Of a stretch of 43,587 bases of DNA, positions 24,701 to 33,700 are shown one piece after another. The stretch lies in contig JANXTT010000018.1 in NCBI GenBank assembly GCA_025352225.1, positions 1-43,587 of the forward strand, read 5' to 3'. The notes beneath the pieces were generated by a model, which was not told the DNA's origin, did not search any database, and saw nothing but the letters and a program-made list of their open reading frames with translations. The translations under genes were made by a program, and so were the position numbers. The DNA is from Mucilaginibacter sp. (GTDB lineage: Bacteria > Bacteroidota > Bacteroidia > Sphingobacteriales > Sphingobacteriaceae). Each line of letters opens with the position of its first letter. Position 1 is the first letter of the stretch.

Positions 24701-25504
24701 CTAATTTGAAATTAAGTACAGGTAAGCAAAAACCATTGGCGCGGCTAATAATAAACCATCAAAGCGATCAAGCAAGCCGCCGTGCCCTGGCAGAATGTTT
24801 CCGGAGTCTTTTGTATTAAGGCTTCTTTTAAGCATGGATTCCACCAGATCGCCCATAGTGCCAAAGCAACAGATCAATATAGCCATTATAGCCCATTGCC
24901 ATAAGTTAATATCAGCAAAATAATGCGCTATAATAGCGGATATAAAAACAGTGAACAACATCCCTCCAATAAAGCCCTCCCACGTTTTTTTAGGTGAGTG
25001 GATTTCAAATAAAGGTGTTTTTCCGAATTTTATTCCTACAACATAAGCCCCAGTATCGCTGGACCATAACAATAATAAAAAAGCAAGCGGGAAATGTGAA
25101 CTATACGAACCATTGATAAAGGCCAACCCAAAAAAGAAACAAAATGGCGCAATGGCAAAAAGCAGGCCTAAAATAGTATAAGCAATATGTGTAAAAGGAT
25201 TTTCGGTATGCTTATAAAGTTGGGCAATAAAAATGCTTGCCAGCACCGGGATAATAATAAGCAAAAACTTAGAGTCGATATTTAAAATATAGTGCAAGCC
25301 TATGCCTGCAAAAATGAACCCACCACCAATTAAACCAGCCGTGCGATTGGGTTTAATATTGGCTGTTTTAACCATTCTGTAAAACTCATTTAAACAAAAA
25401 AAGCTTAAAACGGTAAAAAATGCAGTAAAAACATAAGGGCCTAATAAAACAGAACCCAGCATGATGATAATAAAAAAGAAACCGGTTATAGCTCGGGTCT
25501 TCAT
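24701..25504 (-). CDS. cdsA: Phosphatidate cytidylyltransferase
   Basis: The protein has 267 residues with about eight membrane segments. The CDP-diacylglycerol synthase signature lies at 223-249 (SMLKR, KDSGNILPGHGG, LDRFD), and SSDTGAYVVG and KKTWEG are also typical. It makes CDP-diacylglycerol from phosphatidic acid and CTP at the inner membrane. It is preceded 7 bases earlier by the DUF2007 gene and followed by psd, so the order CPBP-DUF2007-cdsA-psd looks like one transcript. Confidence 0.93.
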   Translation of the reverse strand: MKTRAITGFFFIIIMLGSVLLGPYVFTAFFTVLSFFCLNEFYRMVKTANIKPNRTAGLIGGGFIFAGIGLHYILNIDSKFLLIIIPVLASIFIAQLYKHTENPFTHIAYTILGLLFAIAPFCFFFGLAFINGSYSSHFPLAFLLLLWSSDTGAYVVGIKFGKTPLFEIHSPKKTWEGFIGGMLFTVFISAIIAHYFADINLWQWAIMAILICCFGTMGDLVESMLKRSLNTKDSGNILPGHGGLLDRFDGLLLAAPMVFAYLYLISN

Positions 25505-25511
25505 AACTCTG

Positions 25512-25721
25512 TTAGTCGTTTTTATTCAGGATGATAATTTCAATAGCTTTACTAAAATCTTCCTGGTGAATATATACATCAATGTTGCCAAAAGTACGGT
25601 GCGACGAATCTTGCTTATTGATCAACACACTTGCTATATGATGCTCAATGAGCATCTGTTTTACAATTTCGGATTGATAATAATTGGTAGAAGTAAATAT
25701 CTTAACCCAATTCTTTTCCAT
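25512..25721 (-). CDS. Small DUF2007-type putative signal-transducing protein
   Basis: With the start at ATG 25721 the protein has 69 residues and begins MEKNWVKIFTSTNYYQSEIVKQMLIE, which matches the DUF2007 ferredoxin-like domain (a beta strand, the helix that reads as a position-shift of the substrate, then HHIASVLINKQDSS). The longer frame from 25766 would add a stretch inside the upstream gene. It overlaps the CPBP gene by 20 bases. Its molecular role is unknown; in several Bacteroidota it is found next to cdsA. Confidence 0.75.
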   Translation of the reverse strand: MEKNWVKIFTSTNYYQSEIVKQMLIEHHIASVLINKQDSSHRTFGNIDVYIHQEDFSKAIEIIILNKND

Positions 25722-26640
25722 TAATATCCTGGCAATTTTTTTGCTTAACACAATATTGATAAACAAAAAACAAAAGTACAGTAAATATTAAACTGAATAT
25801 ATGTATAATGTAATTATAATGTATATTATCAGGATCTGACTTTATTGTACTATGCTGGTATAAATAAGTAACTAATACGGCCGTACCATTGTTTATAAAA
25901 TGCGCCATTACAGACGTCCATATGCTGCCGCTATATGCTACAAAATAACCAAATAATATACCTAGCATAAAGCGAGGTAGAAAACCAAAAAACTGCATGT
26001 GGAAGGCACTGAACAATATAGCGGTAATCCATATCCCCCAGTGAATACTATTTGTCCATCGGGTAAAAATGGTTTGTATGCAGCCCCTGAATAAAAACTC
26101 CTCGGCAATAGCCGTTAACAAACCTATTTCCAATACATTAAACAACATACTGCCAATTGTTTTCATTTGCAATAAAACCTGGGTTTGCTTGGCAGCCAGG
26201 TCTTCCTTTTCCCGCATCCATTGTTCAACAGACTTTAAAAAACCTGGTAATGCCATTTTTTGGTTAATAGTTCCCAAAAAATCTATTAAAGGAGATGAAA
26301 ACATCATAATGGCAAAAACAAGCAAAAACAGCACTGCCGGGTAAACCTTTGTTGATTTTAAGTACTCACGAGGTTCGCTAACAATTAACCTGGCAAAAAT
26401 AACCGGGGCTAAAAAAAGTGGAATAGTAGTACTTAAAATTTGGAAAATCCATATCGTATTAGCAAAATGTGGTGCGGCGGAATTAAATGTTACCGCCTCT
26501 GTTAATGCATTTGCGCCATACAAAACAGTAATAAAGCCCATGCCAATTATTGCGCCCAGTAACATGCAGCCAACAGTAATTGTACTTAAAATTAAAAATT
26601 GTAGGCTGGGGTGCATTGGGCTTTTTGTGTTTACACTCAT
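25702..26640 (-). CDS. CPBP-family intramembrane glutamic endopeptidase
   Basis: The protein has 312 residues with about eight hydrophobic segments. The active-site motifs of the CAAX-protease/Abi family are present: EEFLFR (Glu180, Glu181, Arg185), FSAFH (His214) and HFINN (His247 and Asn250/251). Such enzymes cleave within the membrane; the substrate here is unknown. Its head-to-head neighbour is dusB. It is the first gene of the CPBP-DUF2007-cdsA-psd unit, so a link to membrane lipid homeostasis is possible but only inferred. Confidence 0.88.
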   Translation of the reverse strand: MSVNTKSPMHPSLQFLILSTITVGCMLLGAIIGMGFITVLYGANALTEAVTFNSAAPHFANTIWIFQILSTTIPLFLAPVIFARLIVSEPREYLKSTKVYPAVLFLLVFAIMMFSSPLIDFLGTINQKMALPGFLKSVEQWMREKEDLAAKQTQVLLQMKTIGSMLFNVLEIGLLTAIAEEFLFRGCIQTIFTRWTNSIHWGIWITAILFSAFHMQFFGFLPRFMLGILFGYFVAYSGSIWTSVMAHFINNGTAVLVTYLYQHSTIKSDPDNIHYNYIIHIFSLIFTVLLFFVYQYCVKQKNCQDINGKELG

Positions 26641-26656
26641 GTTAGTTAATATTTTG

Positions 26657-26664
26657 TATTTTTG
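26657..26664 (+). promoter_or_regulatory. -7 box (TATTTTTG) for dusB
   Basis: TATTTTTG fits TAnnTTTG and lies 18 bases before the dusB ATG at 26683. It rules out the longer frame starting at 26662. A -33 TTTG at the standard distance was not found; one at 26624 is 29 bases upstream. Confidence 0.4.
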
Positions 26665-26682
26665 GGGCGTTTAAAGATAGTC

Positions 26683-27675
26683 ATGTCTGTTCAAATTGGA
26701 AATATAGATTTAGGTAATTTCCCGCTGTTGCTTGCGCCGATGGAGGATGTAAGCGATCCGCCTTTCCGTTATGTATGTAAACAAAATGGCGCGGATATGA
26801 TGTATACCGAATTTATATCCTCAGAAGGCTTGATACGTGATGCTGCCAAGAGCAGGCAAAAGCTGGATATATTTGAATACGAACGTCCGATAGGGATACA
26901 GATATTTGGTAGTGATATTAACAGCATGCGCCAAGCTACACGTATAGCAACATTGGCTAACCCCGACCTGATGGATATTAATTACGGTTGCCCGGTTAAA
27001 CAGGTGGCTTGCCGTGGTGCCGGAGCCAGTTTATTGCAAGATATTGATAAAATGGTTGCCATGACCAAGGCCGTAATAGAATCAACCCATTTACCCGTGA
27101 CTGTTAAAACCCGGCTAGGCTGGGACGACAATACCAAAAACGTTTGCGAGGTGGCCGAACGCCTGCAAGAGATTGGTATAAAGGCTTTAACCATACACGG
27201 CCGTACCCGCGCGCAAATGTATAAAGGTGAAGCAGACTGGACATTAATTAGTGAGATTAAAAAAAATCCGGGGATAGAAATCCCCATTTTCGGGAATGGA
27301 GACATCGATTCCCCAGAAAAGGCCGCTAACTGGCGCCTCGAATATGGCGTTGATGGCATGATGATTGGCCGTGCAGCCATAGGTTATCCATGGATTTTTA
27401 GAGAAATAAAACATTTTTTTGCTACAGGGGAGCATCGTGAAAAACCTACAATTGCTGAAAGAGTTGACGTTTGCAAAACTCATTTGCAAAAATCAATTGA
27501 GTGGAAAGGGCAAAGAACAGGCATTTTTGAAATGCGCAGGCATTATTCTAATTACTTTAAAGGGGTTGACCATTTTAAAGAATACCGAATGAAACTGGTA
27601 TCGACAGAAAATATTGAAGAGCTATTTGATATATTGGAAACCATACGGGTAAAATATTCTGTAGAGATGGCTTAA
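26683..27675 (+). CDS. dusB: tRNA-dihydrouridine synthase
   Basis: The protein has 330 residues and is a TIM-barrel FMN enzyme of the Dus family. The catalytic Cys103 lies in INYGCPVKQV, and the flavin/tRNA motifs LLLAPMEDVSDPPFR, TVKTRLGWD, IHGRTRAQMYKGEADW and GNGDI..GVDGMMIGRAA are present. It reduces uridine to dihydrouridine in tRNA D-loops with NADPH. The length and the C-terminal helical domain (about 245-330) match DusB. Neighbours: divergent CPBP gene and downstream apaG; no operon partner is evident. Confidence 0.93.
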   Translation: MSVQIGNIDLGNFPLLLAPMEDVSDPPFRYVCKQNGADMMYTEFISSEGLIRDAAKSRQKLDIFEYERPIGIQIFGSDINSMRQATRIATLANPDLMDINYGCPVKQVACRGAGASLLQDIDKMVAMTKAVIESTHLPVTVKTRLGWDDNTKNVCEVAERLQEIGIKALTIHGRTRAQMYKGEADWTLISEIKKNPGIEIPIFGNGDIDSPEKAANWRLEYGVDGMMIGRAAIGYPWIFREIKHFFATGEHREKPTIAERVDVCKTHLQKSIEWKGQRTGIFEMRRHYSNYFKGVDHFKEYRMKLVSTENIEELFDILETIRVKYSVEMA

Positions 27676-27789
27676 TTATTGACAATAATAATTATATCCA
27701 TATAACATTTTATTTCGTATACAGATATATAAGCGGGATGTTAATTTTTGGATCTGATTTTTTTAAAGATTTAAAGTCATTTTTTTTAT

Positions 27790-27797
27790 TAAGTTTG
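27790..27797 (+). promoter_or_regulatory. -7 box (TAAGTTTG) for apaG
   Basis: TAAGTTTG matches TAnnTTTG and ends 7 bases before the ATG at 27805, so transcription should begin at or within a few bases of the start codon. There is no clear -33 element (T-rich DNA instead). Confidence 0.45.
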
Positions 27798-27804
27798 AAT
27801 CAAT

Positions 27805-28191
27805 ATGGTTAATATAATTACAGATGGGGTTAAAGTTTCGGTAGAAACTATATACCAACCGGAATACTCCAACCCGGCTAACGATCATTTTATGTTTGCT
27901 TATAAGATCAATATTGAGAATGTGAGTAACAACGCGGTGCAGTTATTGCGCAGGCATTGGTCTATTTTTGATTCAAATGGCACGCAAAGAGAGGTTGAGG
28001 GCGAGGGTGTTGTAGGAGTACAGCCGATAATTGAACCCGGCCAATCGCACGAATACGTATCGGGCTGTAACCTTAAAACAGATATGGGCAGCATGAAAGG
28101 CGAATACCAAATGCTGCGCCTGGTTGATGAGGTTTTATTTGATGTTAAAATACCGCAATTTTATTTAATTGCGCCTTACAAATTGAACTGA
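27805..28191 (+). CDS. apaG: ApaG family protein
   Basis: The protein has 128 residues with the immunoglobulin-like ApaG fold: VKVSVETIYQPEYSNPANDHFMFAYKI, RRHWSIFDSNG, VEGEGVVGVQPIIEPGQSHEYVSG and the terminal strand KIPQFYLIAPY. ApaG proteins are small cytoplasmic proteins linked to cobalt/magnesium tolerance and Ap4A metabolism, but the biochemical role is not settled. It is monocistronic here: own -7 box, and two hairpin terminators behind it. Confidence 0.9.
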   Translation: MVNIITDGVKVSVETIYQPEYSNPANDHFMFAYKINIENVSNNAVQLLRRHWSIFDSNGTQREVEGEGVVGVQPIIEPGQSHEYVSGCNLKTDMGSMKGEYQMLRLVDEVLFDVKIPQFYLIAPYKLN

Positions 28192-28212
28192 TTAGGCTGT
28201 TTTTAGATATTT

Positions 28213-28236
28213 AAAACCCGCTTCCGCGGGTTTTTT
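28213..28236 (+). terminator. Rho-independent terminator after apaG
   Basis: A 9-bp stem (AAAACCCGC with GCGGGTTTT, loop TTCC) at 28213-28234 runs into TTTTTT (28231-28236). This is the clearest intrinsic terminator in the window, 22 bases after the apaG stop. Confidence 0.85.
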
Positions 28237-28248
28237 GTTCCATAATAG

Positions 28249-28281
28249 ATACCACTGCGGGAAAACTTCCCGCAGTGGTAT
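28249..28281. terminator. 15-bp hairpin after the convergent serine hydrolase
   Basis: Bases 28249-28263 and 28267-28281 are perfect reverse complements with a 3-base loop, 7 bases past the stop of the minus-strand serine hydrolase (28289). It can serve both directions and backs up the first terminator. Confidence 0.8.
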
Positions 28282-28288
28282 TTTAATA

Positions 28289-29650
28289 TCAGTTTCTTCT
28301 TTTTATTTCCAGCTTTGCACCCTTATTGCTAAAATAGCATTTAACAATATTTCCGGAGCGATCTAATATAAATTCAATTTCCTGATCGTGGTCGCGGTCA
28401 AAAAAGAACTTGGTTTCAGATTCCGGCTTAAGCTCCATTTTAAAATCACCGTTGCCTTCGGGTTTCAGATATAATTTATTGCTTTCTGTTAGCAGTTCGA
28501 AATTGGTTGCCCCGGTAGGCTGGGGAATCTGATATTTGCCGGCATACTTTTTAAGTAACGCATAATTAATGACCACTTCTTTGGGAGTATATGGCATTTG
28601 ATAAGGCCGGTTAAATAAAATAGATGTTAACCCCTCAGCAATTGCGCCAACCGGGCTGTCGTTATTTGATAAAATGATAATGGAAATATTATCATTGGGA
28701 AAATCACCTATATAGGAAGTAAAGCCGGGAATAGCCCCTGAGTGTGAAATTTGTCGGTGATGCTCGAAGGTATCAATACTTAACCCGTAACCATAGTGAT
28801 TTAAATACGGTGTGGTCATTTGTGATAAATATTCTTTCGAAATGATTTTACCTTTTAATAAAGCGTTTTCCCAGTTATACAGGTCTTGAATAGTGGAGAT
28901 CAAGGAACCTGCGCTAAAAGGAAATTCCATTGAAAAATATTCCGCATTTCTCAAGCCCCCGTTTTCCGACCGTGAATAACCCTTAACCCGGAAGGCAAGC
29001 ACCGAGTCGATGCGGTTGACAGCCGTATTGGTTAATGATGCCTTATTCAGGATATGCTGCTTCAGAAAGTCGCTATAAGACTGTTTGCTAACTTTTTCTA
29101 CAATGCACCCCAATAAAAAATACCCCGAATTACTATAATTCCACTTAGTGCCCGGAGAAAACGTATAAGGCTCGTTTTTAAATAGGCCGATAATAGAATC
29201 TTTTGCTAATGGAAGCGTATGTAAGGCAAAAAACCTTGGCAAGCTGGTGTAACTGACTATGCCCGAAGTATGGTTAAGCAGCATGTGAATGGTTACACTG
29301 TCTCCTTTGGGGTAGCCTGGGAAATAAGTGCTTAGCTTATCATTCAGGCTTAATTTATGCTGCTCTGCCAATAACAAAATAGCTGCTGCCGTAAACTGCT
29401 TGGTAAGCGACCCGATCTCAAATTTGGAATCCAGGGTATTCTTGATCTTCCACTCGCGATCTGAGTAACCAAAGGCCTTTTGGTAGATGACACCCCCGTT
29501 GTTAGCAACTAAAACAACGCCGCTAAATTCTTTAACGCTTGCCTGCGCCTCCATATATTTCCCTATCGTTAACGAATAATTTGTTTGCGCGTTACCTGTT
29601 ACAGGCCATAAACAATAGGCCATGATTATGGTGATAATTATCTTTTTCAT
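28289..29650 (-). CDS. Serine hydrolase, beta-lactamase class C/D-peptidase family
   Basis: The protein has 453 residues with a signal peptide (about 1-21, ending NAQ). The catalytic set is SLTK (Ser81-Lys84), YSN (Tyr172-Asn174) and HSG (303-305, KTG position). Residues about 350-453 form a C-terminal beta domain (KKYAGKYQIPQ; KLYLKPEGNGDFKMELKPESETKFFF) common in the longer family members. It is periplasmic, with unknown peptide or ester substrate. Its ATG overlaps the stop of the XRE gene by 4 bases, so the two are co-translated, and it is distinct from the paralogue at 10017. Confidence 0.87.
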   Translation of the reverse strand: MKKIIITIIMAYCLWPVTGNAQTNYSLTIGKYMEAQASVKEFSGVVLVANNGGVIYQKAFGYSDREWKIKNTLDSKFEIGSLTKQFTAAAILLLAEQHKLSLNDKLSTYFPGYPKGDSVTIHMLLNHTSGIVSYTSLPRFFALHTLPLAKDSIIGLFKNEPYTFSPGTKWNYSNSGYFLLGCIVEKVSKQSYSDFLKQHILNKASLTNTAVNRIDSVLAFRVKGYSRSENGGLRNAEYFSMEFPFSAGSLISTIQDLYNWENALLKGKIISKEYLSQMTTPYLNHYGYGLSIDTFEHHRQISHSGAIPGFTSYIGDFPNDNISIIILSNNDSPVGAIAEGLTSILFNRPYQMPYTPKEVVINYALLKKYAGKYQIPQPTGATNFELLTESNKLYLKPEGNGDFKMELKPESETKFFFDRDHDQEIEFILDRSGNIVKCYFSNKGAKLEIKRRN

Positions 29651-29889
29651 ATTTCAATATTGATGTGTTCGTGAGTATTAGATTTTTCAGGTCGATATTC
29701 AAGGATATCGCCCGGCTGGCACTCCAGCACTTTACAAATGATTTCGAGCGTGCTAAAACGTACCGCCTTGGCTTTGCCCTGCTTTAAGATTGATAAATTA
29801 GACAGCGTAATGCCTACAAGATCGGACAGGGTGTTTAATGACATTTTACGCTTTGCCATCATAACGTCCAGGTTAACTATTATCGCCAT
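29647..29889 (-). CDS. XRE/Cro-type helix-turn-helix regulator (YozG-like)
   Basis: The protein has 80 residues, nearly all one HTH domain: VMMAKRKMSLNTLSDLVGIT followed by LSNLSILKQGKAKAVRFSTLEIICKVLECQPGDILEY. Regulators of this short type are often encoded with a DUF2975 membrane protein, which lies directly upstream here (1-base gap). It should bind DNA as a dimer and probably regulates its own operon, where direct repeats overlap the promoter. Confidence 0.88.
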   Translation of the reverse strand: MAIIVNLDVMMAKRKMSLNTLSDLVGITLSNLSILKQGKAKAVRFSTLEIICKVLECQPGDILEYRPEKSNTHEHINIEI

Positions 29890-29890
29890 A

Positions 29891-30511
29891 TCAAATTGTT
29901 AGTTTTTGTTCGTTATCCAATGAAGTTCCCAATTTAAATACCTCAGCAACAACTATTAATGTTACTCCTGTAAATAGCGCGCTAAGGTTAAAGCTATAAG
30001 TTAACAGAATATCGTTGCTCCATTTAAAGTGGTTTATTAAGTATTGATTTAAAGCGATGTGATAGAGCAGTTGTGCCAATGCGTAACCGATAAGAATAAA
30101 ACCGATCTTCCTGATCCTTGTGATATTAAACTCCACAAAGGGTTCATTCTTTGCAAAACTTAAAAAAATCAGCCTTAACTGATAAGTGGCCAGAATAAAA
30201 AATGAAAACGCCACCACAACTATGAATATCATAATCAAAATATTAGACAGACTTGGTTGGATCTGGAAAGAAAAACTCCCTTCCGTAGCGTTTAATTGAC
30301 CGTTTTCGAAATCGGTTCCGGCAGCTGAAACCGTTTTAATGGCAGCCGTAGCAAAGGTGACCGGCGTGTTAAAACCGACATTCTTTTTAAAGAACGGCAT
30401 AATGATTAATGCCGCTGTAATAACAACAGCACCAAACCATTCAAGCCACCATACTATTTGTATGATAACCGACAGAATTCCTGATAGTGATTTGTTTCCT
30501 AAAGTTTTCAT
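29891..30511 (-). CDS. DUF2975 membrane protein
   Basis: The protein has 206 residues with four hydrophobic segments (about 17-41, 79-105, 129-148 and 170-194). It fits the DUF2975 family, commonly found with a small XRE regulator. The molecular role is unknown; sensing of membrane state for the adjacent regulator is a reasonable inference but not shown. It is the first gene of the operon DUF2975-XRE-serine hydrolase. Confidence 0.82.
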   Translation of the reverse strand: MKTLGNKSLSGILSVIIQIVWWLEWFGAVVITAALIIMPFFKKNVGFNTPVTFATAAIKTVSAAGTDFENGQLNATEGSFSFQIQPSLSNILIMIFIVVVAFSFFILATYQLRLIFLSFAKNEPFVEFNITRIRKIGFILIGYALAQLLYHIALNQYLINHFKWSNDILLTYSFNLSALFTGVTLIVVAEVFKLGTSLDNEQKLTI

Positions 30512-30526
30512 TATAATTTGTTTTAA

Positions 30527-30560
30527 TTATTGACAAATATAATAAATTTATTGATAAACA
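30527..30560. repeat. Two 13-bp direct repeats spaced 21 bp over the DUF2975/XRE promoter
   Basis: TTATTGACAAATA (30527-30539) and TTATTGATAAACA (30548-30560) differ at two positions and start exactly 21 bp (two helical turns) apart. The first covers the -7 box of the operon. They are good candidates for the binding site of the XRE regulator encoded in the operon. Confidence 0.55.
30534..30541 (-). promoter_or_regulatory. -7 box (TATATTTG) of the DUF2975-XRE-hydrolase operon
   Basis: On the minus strand TATATTTG matches TAnnTTTG exactly, 23 bases before the ATG at 30511. An ATTG lies 17 bases further upstream, slightly close for a -33 element. Confidence 0.5.
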
Positions 30561-30586
30561 ATAAAAAATTATTATTTTTATTGTTT
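30556..30586. repeat. 12-bp perfect AT-rich inverted repeat upstream of DUF2975
   Basis: Bases 30556-30567 and 30575-30586 are exact reverse complements with a 7-base spacer. It could be a further operator half-site pair; on AT composition alone a chance origin is possible. Confidence 0.4.
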
Positions 30587-30797
30587 CCATGATTTCTATT
30601 ATCAAACAGCTTTATAGGGATGTAAGCTTTTAATTAATTGAAAGAAATTAAAGGGGTTAAACAATAGTTTTAAATCTTAACGGGTCAAAACGATATGCTA
30701 AGAGCAAGAAAGGCTATGAAGCATCCTAATATGTGGTTTGGTAAATTTGCCACATGTTTAAATCACATTGCTTACATTCCCGAGTCACATAAGCTCA

Positions 30798-33700
30798 TTA
30801 TCGTATAATAGTAATTGATCCTGAAATTTTACTACGCCCATTTTTGGGATCAATAATATAATAGTAAGTACCACCAGGCAAATTGATGTTATTAAAACGG
30901 CCATCCCAAGGTATTCCATATCCTATTGAAGAAAAAACCACTGCCCCATTTCTATCATATACATTTACTGTGCACCCTGGATAGCTATCCAAATATTTTA
31001 TTTGCCAGGTGTCATTTATTCTGTCACCATTTGGGGTAAAGGTATTTGGTATAATAGGCGCCAGTAAAACTTTTACAGTAACGGTATCACTTACGGGGCA
31101 ACTCACACTATCTGTAGTTGATGTAATTGTAAGTGTATATTTAGTATCAACAAGAGGTGCCGCTATTGGGTTTAATATATTAGCATCACTTAGCCCCTTT
31201 GATGGCGACCACGAGTAGGTAAGATTATTACCACTTGATGATGTGGCTTTAAGTTTTGTTTGGCCACCAGCCAAAATAATTTGGCCTTGCCCTGCTGATA
31301 TAGCTGCTACAGGTTCTACAATAATTGTTTTAATAATTGTATCGGCACATTGTGTGGCTTTTACAACATTATAACAAGTAATAGTATGTGTGCCAACTCT
31401 TTCAACAGATGGATTAAATACCCCCCCGGCGGAAGCTACATTATCTACCAGAAAATTGGGTGTAGCTGGTGGCCCACTTATTTGCTGTGTAACCAATGAA
31501 GCAAGTATCAATGAATTGGCATTTCGACAGATTTTAGAAGGTAAATTAAACGTGGTTTTAGGTACAGGTAACAGGTTTATGTAATGACTAACTGTATCGA
31601 GGCAGGTTAACCCTGAATAAGCAGTCATTAAAACCTTATAAGTTTTAATTGCAGTATATTGGATAAGATATTTGTAAGTAAACATTTGCCCCGAATCCAA
31701 CCGGAAGGTTTTAGGTGGTGTACCATCACCAAAATCCATTACAAAATTGGTGACTTTACCATTGCCAAAACCAGGCACATCGGCTTTGTTAACAAAAACA
31801 ACATCCTTATTACTACATAAATCAGAACTATTAGGCACGGTAAAAGCCGCTTTAGGGGATGATCCATTTACAGTAACCTGTTTAACAGTATCTTTAATGC
31901 ACCCATTTGCTGCAGTTACAGTAAGCCTAACATTATAATTACCGGTAGAACCATATTTATGAGTAGCTGTATTACCAGTAGCTGTATTAGGATTACCTAT
32001 ATATATATTGGTTAACCTATCACCAAAATCCCACACACAGGTCAAAGCACTCTTGTCAGCAATGCTTACATTGGCAATAAACTGGGCATAGGTATCGTGC
32101 AGGCAAACATCTGGAATATTAAAATCCACTTTTGGTGAAAAATTTACCGCAATTGTTTTAGATATCGAAGTTATGCAACCCTTATCACTAATAACGGTTA
32201 GCGTTACCGGAAACGAAGCTGACGATGCAAATGTATGCGTAGGATTTTGTAAGATGGATGTACCACTATCGCCAAAATTCCAAAACCACGAGGTAATTTT
32301 CCCTTGTGATACTTTAGATGTATCTGTAAAACTTACCGTTAAAGGTGACTCACAAATTGGTGGTACAACTTTAAAACCAACAACAGCAGGTGCTCTAACA
32401 TAAACAATTTTAGATATGGAGCTGCTACAAACAGACGTACCTGTAACGGTTAGGGTAACGGTAAAAGCGCCTTGTTTTAAGTAGGTATATAAAGGGTTTT
32501 GCACAGCCGATGTATCACCATTTCCAAAATCCCAATGCCATGATCTTATAGGGATTGCAGAAGCATCTGTGAGGTCTTTAAATCCTATAGTATCTGTTAA
32601 GCAAATACTATCACGCGAAGTGAACTTAGCTACTGGAGGATCAGCAATTGTGTAGGTGAAGTCCACCTCTTCATTTGATCCACATAAAGTATTTATAGGA
32701 TCTACAACCGTAACTTTTATTGAATAAATACCTGCTTTTGGATAGGCCACTAACTTATTATAATCATACACATACAAAACCTGGCTATTTCTATGTACGG
32801 TGTCTTTATATATGGGATTTGCTTGAGTAACCGGAGCTGTATTATTACCAAAGTCCCAAATGATATTTGTTGTTTGGTAAGGAAGTATTACTTGCGGCTT
32901 TATTCCTTGCGCGGTACAACCGGTAACAGTAGCACTATTTGTTGCCGTTTTTATAAATTGTACATACTCGTTTAAATTTTTAACATTGGTTCCGGCGGCG
33001 TAACCATAAGATTCTGCCTGGCCAAACCCATAAGCAATGGCATTAAATCCCGCATTAGCGGAAATGTTATGGGTTGTATTAGCTACATTAAATTGCCCGT
33101 ATGAGTAGGATGTGTTGCCAGGCACCGGTATAAACCCACCGGGTGGCGCTTTTCCGTCAAGCAGGAATGAAGGTGCCGCTGCAGTTGGGATAACAACATT
33201 GATATAACTATTCAAGATCAGATACTCATATGGGGAGTAAAGCGTAACATGATCTATGTTTTGTTCGAGCGGATTAATGTAGATCATCTCCGGATCGCCA
33301 ACGTCAGTTTTTTGAGTGTTAGTAACACCATTAATGTTATTACCTTGGGTAACAGCATATTGAACTACCTGTATGGGTTTATCAGCTGTAATAATATTTG
33401 TAGACTGGCTATCGAACTGATAATAAAATTTATTGATTAAATTAAGCTTACTTAACGCTTTACCGTTTAAACTAACATTGGCCAAGGTATCACTAACAAC
33501 AATTCTGAAAACATCATAATTTCGATTTTTAAGCGGTACAGTTATATAGTTTCTGCCCCACGAAGGTGTGGGGTACACCTGTTGAAATAAGTTATCAGAT
33601 GTAACATTGGGTGTGCCGATCAGTATTTTGCTACTTCCTGAAAATACAGCTATTCTTTTACATCCGGTGGTTGCAGTGCTAATCGAACTTATATGAGTAC

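Noticed and set aside
30731..30755. ATGTGG/CCACAT hairpin after the PKD gene
   Set aside because: Only a 6-bp stem with a 13-base loop and no T run; too weak to call a terminator.
30695..30808. 37-codon plus-strand frame downstream of the PKD gene
   Set aside because: Short, no promoter or ribosome site, and it runs into the 3' end of the PKD gene; likely chance.
31009..33440. Several plus-strand frames antisense to the PKD protein
   Set aside because: They are out-of-phase shadows of Thr/Val/Ser-rich repeats and show no start context or family features.
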